The notes under the pieces: generated by a model | The model's database searches: none | What the model saw: only the letters and a program-made list of their open reading frames with translations | Told to the model about the DNA's origin: nothing | NCBI RefSeq assembly: GCF_900112575.1 | Contig: NZ_FOMH01000014.1 | Span: 62,001 to 126,000 of the forward strand | DNA: 64,000 nucleotides | Origin: Flavobacterium phragmitis | Lineage (GTDB): Bacteria > Bacteroidota > Bacteroidia > Flavobacteriales > Flavobacteriaceae | Reading direction: 5' to 3' | Position numbers and translations under genes: made by a program | In this document: in pieces, positions 55,005-64,000 of the stretch | Layout of the letters: every line of letters begins with the position of its first letter | How positions within the stretch are numbered: position 1 is the first letter of the stretch

Positions 55005-56918
55005 TTATGAGAATTGTGTCAATTGAAATTTACTCTTAATTAGTTCCTCGAGATCTTTCATTGGGGCTAAAGCATTTTTTAGTTTCTCCTTATCTGTTTT
55101 AGACATTTCTCTTAAATTGATATATTGACCAGAGTCGTCATTTTTTAAACCCTCAACAGTTCTAAATTTAGAAAGTGTTAGAAAAGCTTCAGCACAGCTT
55201 AAATAAATTTCAGCATTTTTAGAATCTGTTATTGCTAACTGCTTGAATCTTAAATAGGTGTTTTGTATTCCTTTTATATTTGCATTCAAAATTAATAAAC
55301 GTGCGCCATCTATCAAAGGCATTAAGGCACGAGTTTTAATATCAAATTTTCCTTTATGAGGACCTTCTTCTTCGATAATGAATTTCTTGAAGAAACTTAA
55401 TGGTGAATTTCTTTTTAAAGCATCATTTCCTAAGAAATCAAAAAACAAAGTGTTATTTACAGCATTCTTGAAAATCACATTTTCTATGGCTTCTTCAATC
55501 TTTGGTTCTCCAAAAACAATTTCATAATCAAAGAAAATACTACTCAAATCATTACTGTTTTCACCTGGAGTATTCATCCAGCTGTTGTATTGTTTTGTCC
55601 AGTCACTCAATGATTTACACCAAAGCATATTACTTCCCATATGGCCATTTGGACAATATTCGTAACCCACTTTTTCAAGGATAGAGGTAGTTCTTTTGGC
55701 TAATCTTAAGAAATAATCTTTTACTTCTCTGTATTTTTCAGGAGTAACATCTTCAAAAATCAAAATACTATCTTGGTCTGTCAGCAAAAGTTGTTCCTTA
55801 CGCCCCTGACTACCAATGCTTAACCATGCGAAACGTGCAGGAGGGGAGCCCAAATCTAAAATAGAAAGCTCTACGGCACGTTTGATAATAGCTAGATTGA
55901 TTTCGCTTGCAATATTGCTGACATGCGAAATCGGAATATTTTTCTGAATTGAATTCTGAATCAAATCTGATAAACGATCACGAATTTGTTTTAAGTCTTT
56001 CGGAAGCTGAGAACGTTTTATTTCTTTAATTAAAACACCTGGGTTACTAGCTTGAGCAACAATAAGATCGTGCTCGGAAATAATTCCTTTTACAACAGAT
56101 TTACTTGTACCGTCTTTTGTAACACATAGGTGAGTTACATTATGTTTCAACATCAATAATTGTGCTTCTGCCAAAGAAACATTTTCCAAAACAGTTACAA
56201 CTGGAGAAGACATAATTTTGTCGATAGTTTCCGTAATTGGGTAACGTCCAGTTGCGATTTTAGAAGACAAATCGGCATTTGTTACAATACCAATTGGGTG
56301 ATTTTTTTCACAAATTATAATATTGTCGACCATTGCTTCAGTCATCATAATAGCGACATCTTTTACAATATGGCTGGCCTGAGTGGTTAGCGGCGAATTA
56401 TTATAGTTAAGCGATTGAATGTATTGCATTTCAGATTGCTGATCGATATAATCAACATCAGAAATAAGTTTGCCATTAGAACTTACACTGTCTTTTGTAT
56501 GGCGTGAATTGACTGCAAAACTCTCTAATAAAAAGTTTAAAACATCCGAATTATTAGCCACAAAAGGTCTAAAAACAGCGATTGGGATAGCATATATAAT
56601 GCTTTCTTCTCGTGCTTTAGCCGTCATCATGTAGTTGTTTTTGGCAAAAAACGGGCGTAAACCAAAAATATCACCTTCATGGCATTTGTTTATAATAGTT
56701 TCCTCAGCGTCAGCAATTGTTGTAAGATTGATTACACCAGAAGCTACGACATAAAAACTATCATGAAGTGGATCATTATTTTGAAATAAGACCGCATGTT
56801 TTTCTAAATTAATAACACGAATATTGGTAGCAATATCCGATAATTCCTGAAAAGTTAAATTATCAAAAGGTTTGTATTCCTTCAAAAAATCAGCAATATG
56901 CTCAGCAACTGTATTCAT
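55005..56918 (-). CDS. cNMP-binding/CBS/DUF294 nucleotidyltransferase-like protein
   Basis: 637 residues in a known order: cyclic-nucleotide-binding domain (about 15-130, with DSFYVVASGVINL and EGDIFGLRPFF), two CBS domains (about 178-228 and 235-290), a DUF294 nucleotidyltransferase-like domain with GSQGRKE at 369-375 and TDQDS at 380-384 (family GS...D-D pattern), and a C-terminal helical domain. The GlnD-like N-terminal fold suggests transfer of a nucleotide to a protein, governed by ligands on the CBS and cNMP domains. The target is unknown. The exonuclease-like gene overlaps its operon downstream and acs is nearby. Confidence 0.92.
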   Translation of the reverse strand: MNTVAEHIADFLKEYKPFDNLTFQELSDIATNIRVINLEKHAVLFQNNDPLHDSFYVVASGVINLTTIADAEETIINKCHEGDIFGLRPFFAKNNYMMTAKAREESIIYAIPIAVFRPFVANNSDVLNFLLESFAVNSRHTKDSVSSNGKLISDVDYIDQQSEMQYIQSLNYNNSPLTTQASHIVKDVAIMMTEAMVDNIIICEKNHPIGIVTNADLSSKIATGRYPITETIDKIMSSPVVTVLENVSLAEAQLLMLKHNVTHLCVTKDGTSKSVVKGIISEHDLIVAQASNPGVLIKEIKRSQLPKDLKQIRDRLSDLIQNSIQKNIPISHVSNIASEINLAIIKRAVELSILDLGSPPARFAWLSIGSQGRKEQLLLTDQDSILIFEDVTPEKYREVKDYFLRLAKRTTSILEKVGYEYCPNGHMGSNMLWCKSLSDWTKQYNSWMNTPGENSNDLSSIFFDYEIVFGEPKIEEAIENVIFKNAVNNTLFFDFLGNDALKRNSPLSFFKKFIIEEEGPHKGKFDIKTRALMPLIDGARLLILNANIKGIQNTYLRFKQLAITDSKNAEIYLSCAEAFLTLSKFRTVEGLKNDDSGQYINLREMSKTDKEKLKNALAPMKDLEELIKSKFQLTQFS

Positions 56919-57111
56919 ACGTTTTTGATAAAATTTTAAAGTATCTAATGTAAAAATACTAAAATAAACTCTTACAATGAAAGCATCTTGATGAGAATCT
57001 GGTATATTTTAAAGAAATGTTAAGAATTACTGATAATAAGGCGTTAAAAGGTTTTTTTTAGAATAAAAAACTTCAAATCATTTGTATTAAAATATTTCAA
57101 TGATACGATTT

Positions 57112-57450
57112 ATGAGAATCGAATAGAAATGAAGTCATTTTATTTTTTCGCAAATATGCGATTCTGAATAATTGATTTAATAGTTTATCAAGTAAATTTT
57201 GGACACCAAATTTCTCTGAATTCTTAAAATCATTTTATCTGAGTATTTATAGCCTAAAAATCAAATTCTTGAGAATCGCTTAAAAATGAATTTATTTAAT
57301 TTTTTTTGAAATATTGGATTCTCGTAAATGTTCTAGATTTTTATTCTTTTTAAATTATCTAGAGAATCTGTCAATTAATTTGAAATCGAGATTTTCTGAG
57401 AATGTTATAAAATGAAATTTTTAAGTATAATTTTCAAATATTGAATTCTC
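57112..57450. repeat. Diverged array of GAGAATC...GATTCTC units
   Basis: Within a 790-bp gap, three units of about 53 bp have GAGAAT(C/G) at the left (57114, 57271, 57398) and GATTCT or a close match at the right (57160, 57317, 57443), with a similar AAAATGAA...AAATATTG centre. Extra left arms occur near 56993 and at 57362. Each unit can fold as a hairpin. No gene was seen in the gap. Confidence 0.6.
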
Positions 57451-57708
57451 GATGATTTAATTTTAGAAGACAATTAAGAAGGTGAATGATATGAGAGGTT
57501 GAATTTAAAAATTATTGCGATATGGTAGAGTGAATAAAATCTTAGATTTTCTATTTTACATAATATAAATTATAGGTCAAAAGTGAGTATTGTAAAAAGA
57601 AGTGCATTTCATATAGATTTACTTCAATTGTTTGACTTTCAGTTTTTTTATGTTCTGTTGTTTTTTTTATCTCTTCTAAAAAATTAGAAAAGCTGATAAA
57701 ATAAAATG

Positions 57709-58092
57709 CTATTCATACAACTTATTCAATATAACTTCTTTAGGAACCAAATCAGCGCCACCGCGTTTTGTGAATTGTAAAACACTCTCATTTGTCAATA
57801 AAACTGCATTTGAAGAAATTCCGTCTTTGTCTTTCAGTTTAATCTGTGCTTTGTCATTATTTGGATATACATATCCTGTAACATCTAAAACTCCAGAATT
57901 TAGCTCTTTACGTTCACTCGTAATTTCTGCAGTGCCGACAATTGCATAATTAGACTGAGCAATTGTAATTCTGAAAATGTAATCTTTTTTACAGTCTTTG
58001 CAATTCTCATTACTCCAGGTTCCAGAAAATCTGTTGCTTTGTGAGAATGATTTTAGTGAGATCAAAAATGCGATAAAGAGAAACTTTTTCAT
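57709..58092 (-). CDS. Small secreted protein
   Basis: 127 residues from the ATG at 58092 (MKKFLFIAFLISLKSFSQ, a signal peptide); the longer in-frame version starting at 58146 overlaps a terminator. The mature part begins SNRFSGTWSNENCKDCKKDY, with a GTW motif and a CKDCKK pair, and continues as beta strands. It resembles small lipocalin-like or META-like exported proteins but no family is certain. Confidence 0.8.
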   Translation of the reverse strand: MKKFLFIAFLISLKSFSQSNRFSGTWSNENCKDCKKDYIFRITIAQSNYAIVGTAEITSERKELNSGVLDVTGYVYPNNDKAQIKLKDKDGISSNAVLLTNESVLQFTKRGGADLVPKEVILNKLYE

Positions 58093-58132
58093 TGTAAACG
58101 GTTTTATTAGAAAATACGGATCAAATATAAAC

Positions 58133-58165
58133 CAAAAAAGCATCACTATATTGTGATGCTTTTTG
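58133..58165 (-). terminator. Terminator between the two small secreted-protein genes
   Basis: AAAAAAGCATCAC pairs with GTGATGCTTTTT. Read on the - strand it ends in a T-run and terminates the gene at 58181. Confidence 0.85.
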
Positions 58166-58180
58166 ATGGTTGGACAAAAT

Positions 58181-58597
58181 TTACAATTTCTTCAAGTAAA
58201 CTGATTTTCCGTTTAAGGAAACATCAATCTGATTTGTTTTTTCGTTAAAAGTTGTTCTCAAAGCATTTCCGTTAAATATCGTAACGTCACCATGTACATG
58301 ACCGGTTTCATTTGAGACATAATCAAATTTAACTTTTTTGTTGTCTGGTTCAATGCCTAATTTGTAACTTGAAAATTTTGTTCCTCTTAAATCAAAGTCT
58401 TGTTGTGAATCGATAATGTTTCCGTCGGCGTAAAAATTAGTAACAGATTTACTCAATGTAATATCAGGATAATACTGATTTACTTTTTTTAGAAGTTCAT
58501 ATTGTGCCGTGCTTGCATCTTCTTGTTTTGATGTAATAGTTTGTCCAAATGAAACTGATGCGCATAAAACTGCTACTAGTAAAAGGTACTTTTTCAT
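58181..58597 (-). CDS. Small secreted protein
   Basis: 138 residues with a signal peptide (KKYLLLVAVLCASVSFGQ). The rest is a beta-rich domain ending LNGKSVYLKKL. No family recognised and no link to neighbours. Its own terminator and the divergent transporter gene make it a single-gene unit. Confidence 0.78.
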   Translation of the reverse strand: MKKYLLLVAVLCASVSFGQTITSKQEDASTAQYELLKKVNQYYPDITLSKSVTNFYADGNIIDSQQDFDLRGTKFSSYKLGIEPDNKKVKFDYVSNETGHVHGDVTIFNGNALRTTFNEKTNQIDVSLNGKSVYLKKL

Positions 58598-58704
58598 AAT
58601 TTTTAATTTAAAGATTAATAAATGTTTATACCAAATTATACTGGTAATGACTTTAATTTATGGTTATAAACTCAATGAAGTTCTATAACAAGTTACGAAA
58701 TCTT

Positions 58705-58712
58705 TACCTTTG
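58705..58712 (+). promoter_or_regulatory. Putative -7 element for the Bcr/CflA transporter gene
   Basis: TACCTTTG fits TAnnTTTG, 29 bp before the start codon. No clear upstream box. Confidence 0.4.
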
Positions 58713-58741
58713 CAAAAAATTAAAAGCCTTTTTTTAAGAAA

Positions 58742-59971
58742 ATGACAACAAAAAAATATATTAAACTTATCCTTATTTTAGGTTCTTTAACCGCCCTTGG
58801 CCCTTTTTCAATTGACATGTATCTGCCTGGTTTCTCTGGAATTGCAAAAGATTTAAATACAACTGTGGCAAAAGTCTCCATGAGTTTGTCCAGTTATTTT
58901 ATAGGAATTTCGGCAGGACAATTGCTTTATGGACCATTATTAGATCGTTTTGGTCGCAAAAAACCTTTATTTATTGGTCTTTTGGTTTACATTTTGGCGT
59001 CTTTAGGATGTATTTATGTTTCTGATATTGATGCTTTTATCCTGCTTCGTTTTATTCAAGCCATTGGAAGTTGTGCGGCAACTGTGGCTTCTGTTGCTAT
59101 GGTTCGTGATTTATTTCCTGTAAAAGATATACCAAAAGTATTTTCTCTTTTAATGCTTGTAGTTGGGCTTTCGCCAATGCTGGCGCCCACAATTGGTGGT
59201 TATGTTACCGAAGATTTGGGCTGGCATGCTGTATTCTTTATATTAATGTGTATGGGAATTGTAATTTTAGTTGCATCACAAATTGGCCTTCCTGATACAT
59301 ATAGACCAGACACGACTATTTCATTAAAACCTAAACCTATTATTACGAACTTTTTATCTGTTTTAAAAGAGCCTCAATTTTATACGTATGCTTTTACTGG
59401 AGCAATCGCTTTTTCTGGATTGTTTTCCTATGTAGCAGCTTCTCCACTTATTTTTATGGATATTTATAAAGTAGATGCTAAAACTTATGGATGGATTTTT
59501 GCTTTAATGTCGGTTAGTTTCATTGGTTCTAGTCAGTTGAATTCTATATTATTAAAGAGATTTTCAAGCGAACAAATGATTTTCGGTGCTTTGATTTCAC
59601 AGTCTGTTATCAGTGTTGTTTTTTTGATTTTAGCTCTAAATGATCTTTTAGGATTGTATGAAACTATTGGAATGTTATTTTTATTCTTAGCATGTTTAGG
59701 AATTTCAAATCCGAACACAGCTGGATTAACATTAGCGCCTTTTGCTAAAAATACTGGAAGTGCCTCAGCCTTAATGGGAGCTATTCAGTTAGGTTTAGGT
59801 GCTTTGGCGTCATTTGCAATTGGAGTTTTTGTAAAAGATTCTGTTGCACCAATGGTTGCTGTAATGACGACAACGACTATTACGGCGTTCATAATTCTAA
59901 ATATCGGAAAACGATTCATCAAAAATAAAGTGACAATTTCTGATAGTGATGATGTGATGATTGGTCATTAA
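58742..59971 (+). CDS. Bcr/CflA-family MFS drug efflux transporter
   Basis: 409 residues with 12 membrane helices. Family blocks: GPFSIDMYLPGFSGIAKDL in helix 1, GPLLDRFGRKKPLFIG (MFS loop 2-3 motif), RFIQAIGSCAATVASVAMVRD, and LAPTIGGYVTEDLGWHAVF. Members export drugs such as bicyclomycin or sulfonamides and also small metabolites. The substrate here is unknown. Confidence 0.93.
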   Translation: MTTKKYIKLILILGSLTALGPFSIDMYLPGFSGIAKDLNTTVAKVSMSLSSYFIGISAGQLLYGPLLDRFGRKKPLFIGLLVYILASLGCIYVSDIDAFILLRFIQAIGSCAATVASVAMVRDLFPVKDIPKVFSLLMLVVGLSPMLAPTIGGYVTEDLGWHAVFFILMCMGIVILVASQIGLPDTYRPDTTISLKPKPIITNFLSVLKEPQFYTYAFTGAIAFSGLFSYVAASPLIFMDIYKVDAKTYGWIFALMSVSFIGSSQLNSILLKRFSSEQMIFGALISQSVISVVFLILALNDLLGLYETIGMLFLFLACLGISNPNTAGLTLAPFAKNTGSASALMGAIQLGLGALASFAIGVFVKDSVAPMVAVMTTTTITAFIILNIGKRFIKNKVTISDSDDVMIGH

Positions 59972-59978
59972 AAAGTGG

Positions 59979-60118
59979 AAATTCCAATTTTTTAAATTCC
60001 AAATTCAAAAACTTGAAAAGTTATTTTAGTTACACTAAACGAAAAGCCGAAATCTAAGATTTCGGCTTTTTTTATAACGCATTCCTTTGGAATTTGGAAT
60101 TTTAGTATTGGAATTTAA
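59979..60118. repeat. AAATTCCAA-family palindrome enclosing a terminator
   Basis: GGAAATTCCAAT and AAATTCCAAATTC on the left face TTTGGAATTTGGAATT and ATTGGAATTT on the right, with a terminator stem in the centre. The same arms are used in the hisG-hisD gap and near 41.3 kb. Confidence 0.65.
60042..60073. terminator. Bidirectional terminator
   Basis: Perfect 12-bp stem AAAAGCCGAAAT / ATTTCGGCTTTT with a 5-nt loop and T-run, between the transporter (+) and the NADH dehydrogenase (-). Confidence 0.9.
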
Positions 60119-60124
60119 AAAATG

Positions 60125-61390
60125 CTAGTTTTGTGTTTTTTTATCAGGTCTGATGATCATTCTAAGAGATTGATCTTTTGCGAAATAAGCCACCATCCAA
60201 TTCCAGAAAGTATTTAATCTGTTTCTATAAGTGATCAAAGAAATCAAGTGAATAAACAGCCAAATAATCCAGGCGAAGAAACCTTTAAAGTGCCATTTTG
60301 GACTTGGCAAATCCACAACAGCTTTTGCTTTTCCGATAATTGCCATAGAACCTTTATCTTTGTAAGCGAATGGTTTAAGCGGTTTGTTGGTAACCATTGC
60401 TTTAAAGTTTTTAGCCAGATTTAATCCTTGTTGGATTGCAACTTGTGCAACCTGTGGATGTCCATCAGGAAAATTTTTATCTCCAGCTGTAATAGCAGTA
60501 TCACCAATTGCATAAATATTATCTACACCATTTACTTTATTAAATTCGTCAGTGGCCATACGTCTTCCACGGCCATAGCTTTCTTTTGGAATTCCTTCGA
60601 AAATTTTAGCCGAAACTCCCGCTGCCCAAATTAAGTTTTTGGTTTTGATGGTTTCTCCGTTTTCAAACATTACAGTGTCATCGACATAATCAACTACCTT
60701 AGTATTTAATTTTACCACAACTCCTAATTTAGTTAAGGCTTCCAAAGTATCTTTTTGAGATTCTTTGCTCATTGGTGCTAATAAAGCATCGCCACCGTCA
60801 ACCAAATAAACATTACTTGCAGAAGTGTCTAATTCAGGATATTCCTTTAATAGGATATTTTTACGCATTTCGGCAAACATACCAGAAACCTCCACTCCTG
60901 TTGGCCCCCCTCCTGCTACCACGATTGTAAGTAATTTACGTCTTTTGCGCATATCTTTACAAATAGCAGCTTTTTCAAGGTTTTTAAGCAGTGTATTACG
61001 CATTACGATGGCATCATTTAAGGTTTTCATCGGAATGGCATTTTTCATTACGTTTTCCATACCAAAATAACTCGTTTCTGCTCCAGTGGCAAAAACAAGA
61101 TAATCGTATTCCAATTCTCCGTTGCTTAAAGTGATTTTCTTTTCAGCAGGAGAAACAGATAATAATTCGCCTAAACGGAAACTAAGATTCTTTTTACCAG
61201 CGAAAAATTTTCTAAATGGATAACTAATGCTCGATGGCTCTAAAAAAGCCGTAGCAACTTGATATATAAGTGGTGGGAAAAAGTTATAATTATTTTTGTC
61301 TACAAGGGTTACTTGTATTTGAGGCTGATTTACAAGCTCTTTTGCAAGATTGATTCCTGCAAATCCGCCTCCAATAATGACTATTTTCAT
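60125..61390 (-). CDS. ndh: Type II NADH dehydrogenase (NAD(P)/FAD-dependent oxidoreductase)
   Basis: Non-proton-pumping NADH:quinone oxidoreductase. Start at the ATG at 61390 (MKIVIIGGGFAGINLAKEL, with GxGxxG), giving 421 residues; an upstream in-frame ATG adds 16 residues without family match. FAD site at the N-terminus, second Rossmann motif VVAGGGPTGVEVSG, and YAIGDTA for FAD. A hydrophobic C-terminal part (FFAWIIWLFIHLISLITY) attaches it to the inner membrane. Confidence 0.93.
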   Translation of the reverse strand: MKIVIIGGGFAGINLAKELVNQPQIQVTLVDKNNYNFFPPLIYQVATAFLEPSSISYPFRKFFAGKKNLSFRLGELLSVSPAEKKITLSNGELEYDYLVFATGAETSYFGMENVMKNAIPMKTLNDAIVMRNTLLKNLEKAAICKDMRKRRKLLTIVVAGGGPTGVEVSGMFAEMRKNILLKEYPELDTSASNVYLVDGGDALLAPMSKESQKDTLEALTKLGVVVKLNTKVVDYVDDTVMFENGETIKTKNLIWAAGVSAKIFEGIPKESYGRGRRMATDEFNKVNGVDNIYAIGDTAITAGDKNFPDGHPQVAQVAIQQGLNLAKNFKAMVTNKPLKPFAYKDKGSMAIIGKAKAVVDLPSPKWHFKGFFAWIIWLFIHLISLITYRNRLNTFWNWMVAYFAKDQSLRMIIRPDKKTQN

Positions 61391-61469
61391 ATGGTTGTAA
61401 TTAATAGGATTATAGAATAATTCCTTATAAAAGTACAACTTTAATATACAATGACAAAAGTCATATTAT

Positions 61470-62804
61470 TTACTTTTTGAATTTTTTAACTGTTTTATCA
61501 ACTATATCGATTTTGTTCTGTAAGACATAACTTGCCATTAATTTCTCGATTAGTTCTTCTTTCGTTAAATGATGAAAAACGGTTTTCACTTTTGTTTTTA
61601 AATCGGCAGAAAGATCATGATTTGGTTTTGTTTTGAAGATTTGTTTGGCCCACAAAAGCATGTTGTTTTCTTCAAGACTTGCTGCAGTTGGTTTTTTAAA
61701 CTCAGAAAATTTAATTCCTAATTCTCTTTCGAAATCGGCAATTTCGAAAACTTCTTCCTGCTGTAAAACAGTCAGAGAAAGTCCTTTTGCCCCTGCCCTT
61801 GCCGTTCTTCCACTTCTGTGCACATAATTTTCGTAAGTATCAGGTAAATGATAATTGATTACGTACGAAATCTCTTTTACATCAATTCCTCTCGCTGCTA
61901 AATCGGTTGCGACCAGAATATTGATATGACCTTCACGAAACTGTTCCATTATTCTGTCACGAATTCCCTGAGTTAAGCTTCCATGAAGCGCGCCTGACGA
62001 AAATTTGTTAATCGCCAAATTTTTAGCCAATTTATTAACTGCCGCTTTTGTTTTACAGAAAATAATTCCTCTTTCTCCTTCTCTTGAATTTAAGAAATGC
62101 ATTAAAACTTCTAGTTTCTCAATAGGGTCAACTACAATATACTCGTGATCTATTCCTTCGTTTCCAACGGTTTCCATATTAGCACTAATCTGCACTACAT
62201 TTTTGTTCAAATAATTCTGAATCAATTGTTTGATAGCACCTGGAAGTGTTGCTGAAAATAACAGCGTTCGACGTTTTTTAGGAAGCTCGGTAACAATTTC
62301 GTCCAAACCTTCTTTTAGAATGGCAATCATTTCGTCTGCTTCGTCTAAAACCAAATATTCAGTAGTTTTTAAATCAATTGCTTTGCGCTGAATCAAATCT
62401 ATTAAACGTCCCGGAGTTGCTACAACAATCTGTGCGCCTTCTTTTAGTCTTTCTATTTGTGGTTTTATTGGAGTTCCTCCACAAATAGAAACAATAGATA
62501 TACCAGGAATATATTTTGCAAAACCTTCTAAATTTCGAACAATCTGCTGTCCTAATTCTCTTGTTGGAACTAAAATAACAGCCTGAACCAAAACGGATTC
62601 CGAATTAACCAATTGCAATAATGGAAGTCCAAAAGCAGCTGTTTTTCCGGTTCCAGTTTTGGCTAAACCAACTATATCGTGATTTTCGTTCAAGAATAAC
62701 GGAATGGTTTTCTGCTGAATTTCTGTTGGTTCAACGATATTTAAATCTCCTAAAGCTTTTAAAATCGGAGCCGAGATTCCTAATGTAGAGAATGGTTTAG
62801 ACAT
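61470..62804 (-). CDS. DEAD-box ATP-dependent RNA helicase
   Basis: 444 residues with all core motifs: Q motif (EPTEIQQKTIP), I (AKTGTGKTAAFG), Ia (VPTRELGQQI), II (VLDEADEM), III (FSATLP), IV (IIFCKTKAA), V (TDLAARGIDV) and VI (HRSGRTARAG), and a Lys-rich tail. RhlE/CsdA-like group; roles include ribosome assembly and cold-stress RNA handling. Separated by a large palindrome from the next gene. Confidence 0.95.
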   Translation of the reverse strand: MSKPFSTLGISAPILKALGDLNIVEPTEIQQKTIPLFLNENHDIVGLAKTGTGKTAAFGLPLLQLVNSESVLVQAVILVPTRELGQQIVRNLEGFAKYIPGISIVSICGGTPIKPQIERLKEGAQIVVATPGRLIDLIQRKAIDLKTTEYLVLDEADEMIAILKEGLDEIVTELPKKRRTLLFSATLPGAIKQLIQNYLNKNVVQISANMETVGNEGIDHEYIVVDPIEKLEVLMHFLNSREGERGIIFCKTKAAVNKLAKNLAINKFSSGALHGSLTQGIRDRIMEQFREGHINILVATDLAARGIDVKEISYVINYHLPDTYENYVHRSGRTARAGAKGLSLTVLQQEEVFEIADFERELGIKFSEFKKPTAASLEENNMLLWAKQIFKTKPNHDLSADLKTKVKTVFHHLTKEELIEKLMASYVLQNKIDIVDKTVKKFKK

Positions 62805-62824
62805 GTTCTTTAATTTTGTTTAAA

Positions 62825-62960
62825 GTTTCAGGTTTCAAGTTACACCAAAAACTTAATAAGTTGAAAGGAGAAATTACATTTACTATGAAATGCTATTTCT
62901 CCTTTTATAAATTATAATACTGTTTTAGATTCCAACAACTTGAAATAGGAAACCTGAAAC
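62825..62960. repeat. Nested palindrome between the two helicase genes
   Basis: Three stems nest: GTTTCAGGTTTC / GAAACCTGAAAC (62825 with 62949), CAAGTT / AACTTG, and AAAGGAGAAAT / ATTTCTCCTTT (62864 with 62895). The inner stem shares the GGAGAAAT core with the GTCATTTCGAC elements and the outer one the GTTTCAAGTT arm with the ilvB-ilvN gap. Confidence 0.85.
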
Positions 62961-62978
62961 AAATAAAACTTTAAATTA

Positions 62979-64000
62979 TCAATCCGGCTCATTCATGATT
63001 TTCTCACGATATTTTTTACCAATTAATAAAGTTAATCTTTGTTTGTAATCATCAACCAGCCATTCGCGGTAGTTTTTACTGCATTGGCTCAAACATTTTG
63101 AATAACGTTTGATACGGTCTTCAATATCATCATCCAGTTCTTTTGCCAGCATTTTAGCTTCCTGAAGTGTTTCTGTATTATCAACGCACATTCCGGCATG
63201 CTGATCCAGAGATTTATCTAAAACAACTTTAGAACGAAGATTCTGCTTGATGATTAATTTGTGCTCTTCATCAACATCAAAACTTACATCTGCCGTTTTG
63301 CTGAATTTCGCACGTAATTCTGGTGGCATGCTGTATTTGAAAAACATCTCGATTTCATGATCATCACGAAGATTCTCCAAATAAAACTCTGGAGATTTAA
63401 AAATATGCTGCCAGTTTACAGGATCGCTCCATAAACCAAAACGAGCTGCATTATTTCCTAAATCGATAACCGTAAACTCATCTTTTCCTGGCAGTTTACG
63501 AGAACCACGCCCAATCATCTGAAAATATAAGGTCAACGATTTTGTTGCTCTGTTTAAGATGATAGTTTCTACAGTAGGTTCATCAAAACCAGTTGTCAAA
63601 ATTCCGACAGAAGTCAAAATCGCGTCTGGAGTCTTTTTAAACCATTGTAAAATATCTTTACGTTCTTCAGAACTGCTTGTGTTATCAAGGTGTCTGATAT
63701 CGTAACCTGCTTCTCTAAAGGTTTCATAAACATATAATGAAGTATGAATACCATTATTAAAAATTAAGGTTTTCTTACCTAAAGAACGCTCTGTATAAGC
63801 ATGAAGCAGTTTTTCCTGCATTAAGGTATTGGTATATAAATCATCAGATGATTTTACGGTATAATCACCATTAATACCAACTTTTAACGAAGTTAATCCA
63901 ACATCATAACTGTAAGTTGTCGCTCTTGCCAAAAATCCTTTATCAATCAATGAACCAATAGTATCTCCCACAATAAGTTCGTGGTAACTTTGGTGCATTG
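62979..64000 (-). CDS. DEAD/DEAH-box helicase (superfamily 2), C-terminal part, cut by window edge
   Basis: 339 residues and more beyond the edge. Present: motif IV region (TLIFNNGIHTSLYVYETF), motif V (TTGFDEPTVETI) and motif VI (QMIGRGSRKLPGKDEF), then a family-specific C-terminal domain with a Cys pair (CLSQCSKNYREW). The N-terminal ATPase half with the Walker motifs lies outside. Related to RAD3/SSL2-type helicases of unknown substrate. The first Met in the window is not the true start. Confidence 0.88.
   Translation of the reverse strand, partial: MHQSYHELIVGDTIGSLIDKGFLARATTYSYDVGLTSLKVGINGDYTVKSSDDLYTNTLMQEKLLHAYTERSLGKKTLIFNNGIHTSLYVYETFREAGYDIRHLDNTSSSEERKDILQWFKKTPDAILTSVGILTTGFDEPTVETIILNRATKSLTLYFQMIGRGSRKLPGKDEFTVIDLGNNAARFGLWSDPVNWQHIFKSPEFYLENLRDDHEIEMFFKYSMPPELRAKFSKTADVSFDVDEEHKLIIKQNLRSKVVLDKSLDQHAGMCVDNTETLQEAKMLAKELDDDIEDRIKRYSKCLSQCSKNYREWLVDDYKQRLTLLIGKKYREKIMNEPD

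Noticed and set aside
56919..57708. A hidden gene in the 790-bp gap
   Set aside because: Both strands are broken by frequent stops and the sequence is made of AT-rich repeat units.

Overview
The window is AT-rich chromosomal DNA from a member of the Bacteroidota, almost certainly Flavobacterium or a close relative. The evidence is a SusC/SusD pair with an ECF sigma and FecR-type anti-sigma factor, promoters of the TTTG / TAnnTTTG type, weak ribosome binding sites, M1 and SPFH proteins typical of the group, and many palindromic extragenic repeats. No tRNA, rRNA, insertion sequence, prophage or CRISPR array was seen. Both ends cut genes: efp on the left and a large DEAD/DEAH helicase on the right.

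Layout. 1-3.3 kb: end of efp, an LpxD-family acyltransferase, an NTF2-like protein, sucD and a possible degenerate GIY-YIG protein. 3.5-13.4 kb: a surface-signalling nutrient uptake locus (ECF sigma, FecR anti-sigma, SusC with STN signalling domain, SusD, zinc-metallohydrolase lipoprotein, DUF4302-like lipoprotein, small membrane protein). 13.6-24.5 kb: fabG, a VWA-like membrane protein, a DUF4846/M15 peptidase pair, LysR with a YeiH-type transporter, a zinc phospholipase C/S1-P1-like enzyme and an LTA-synthase-like phosphotransferase. 24.7-26.7 kb: OmpR-type response regulator and histidine kinase.

26.8-35 kb: the complete histidine operon hisG-D-C-B-H-A-F-IE, preceded by a 19-codon leader with five His codons and an attenuator terminator. 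Every junction between cistrons holds a palindromic or tandem repeat. 35-39.2 kb: a frameshifted secreted-protein gene, a CBM9-like protein, and a three-gene cluster (zinc-ribbon membrane protein, SPFH-SHOCT protein, small membrane protein). 39.4-43 kb: M1 peptidase and a helical protein of unknown function. 43-51.4 kb: leuA-leuB, then a second leader (24 codons, six Ile and five Val) with attenuator, then ilvD-B-N-C. leuC and leuD are not here.

51.8-57 kb: acs, and facing it a DnaQ-fold exonuclease-like protein and a cNMP/CBS/DUF294 protein; these families are often found with acetate genes. 57-64 kb: a 790-bp gap with a diverged GAGAATC/GATTCTC repeat array, two small secreted proteins, a Bcr/CflA transporter, a type II NADH dehydrogenase, a DEAD-box RNA helicase and the helicase cut by the right edge.

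The most informative observations are the two amino-acid leader/attenuator systems with candidate antiterminator pairings, the palindromes throughout the his operon (one supplies the hisD stop codon), the exonuclease homologue lacking two of five catalytic residues, and the zinc-ribbon/SPFH cluster.
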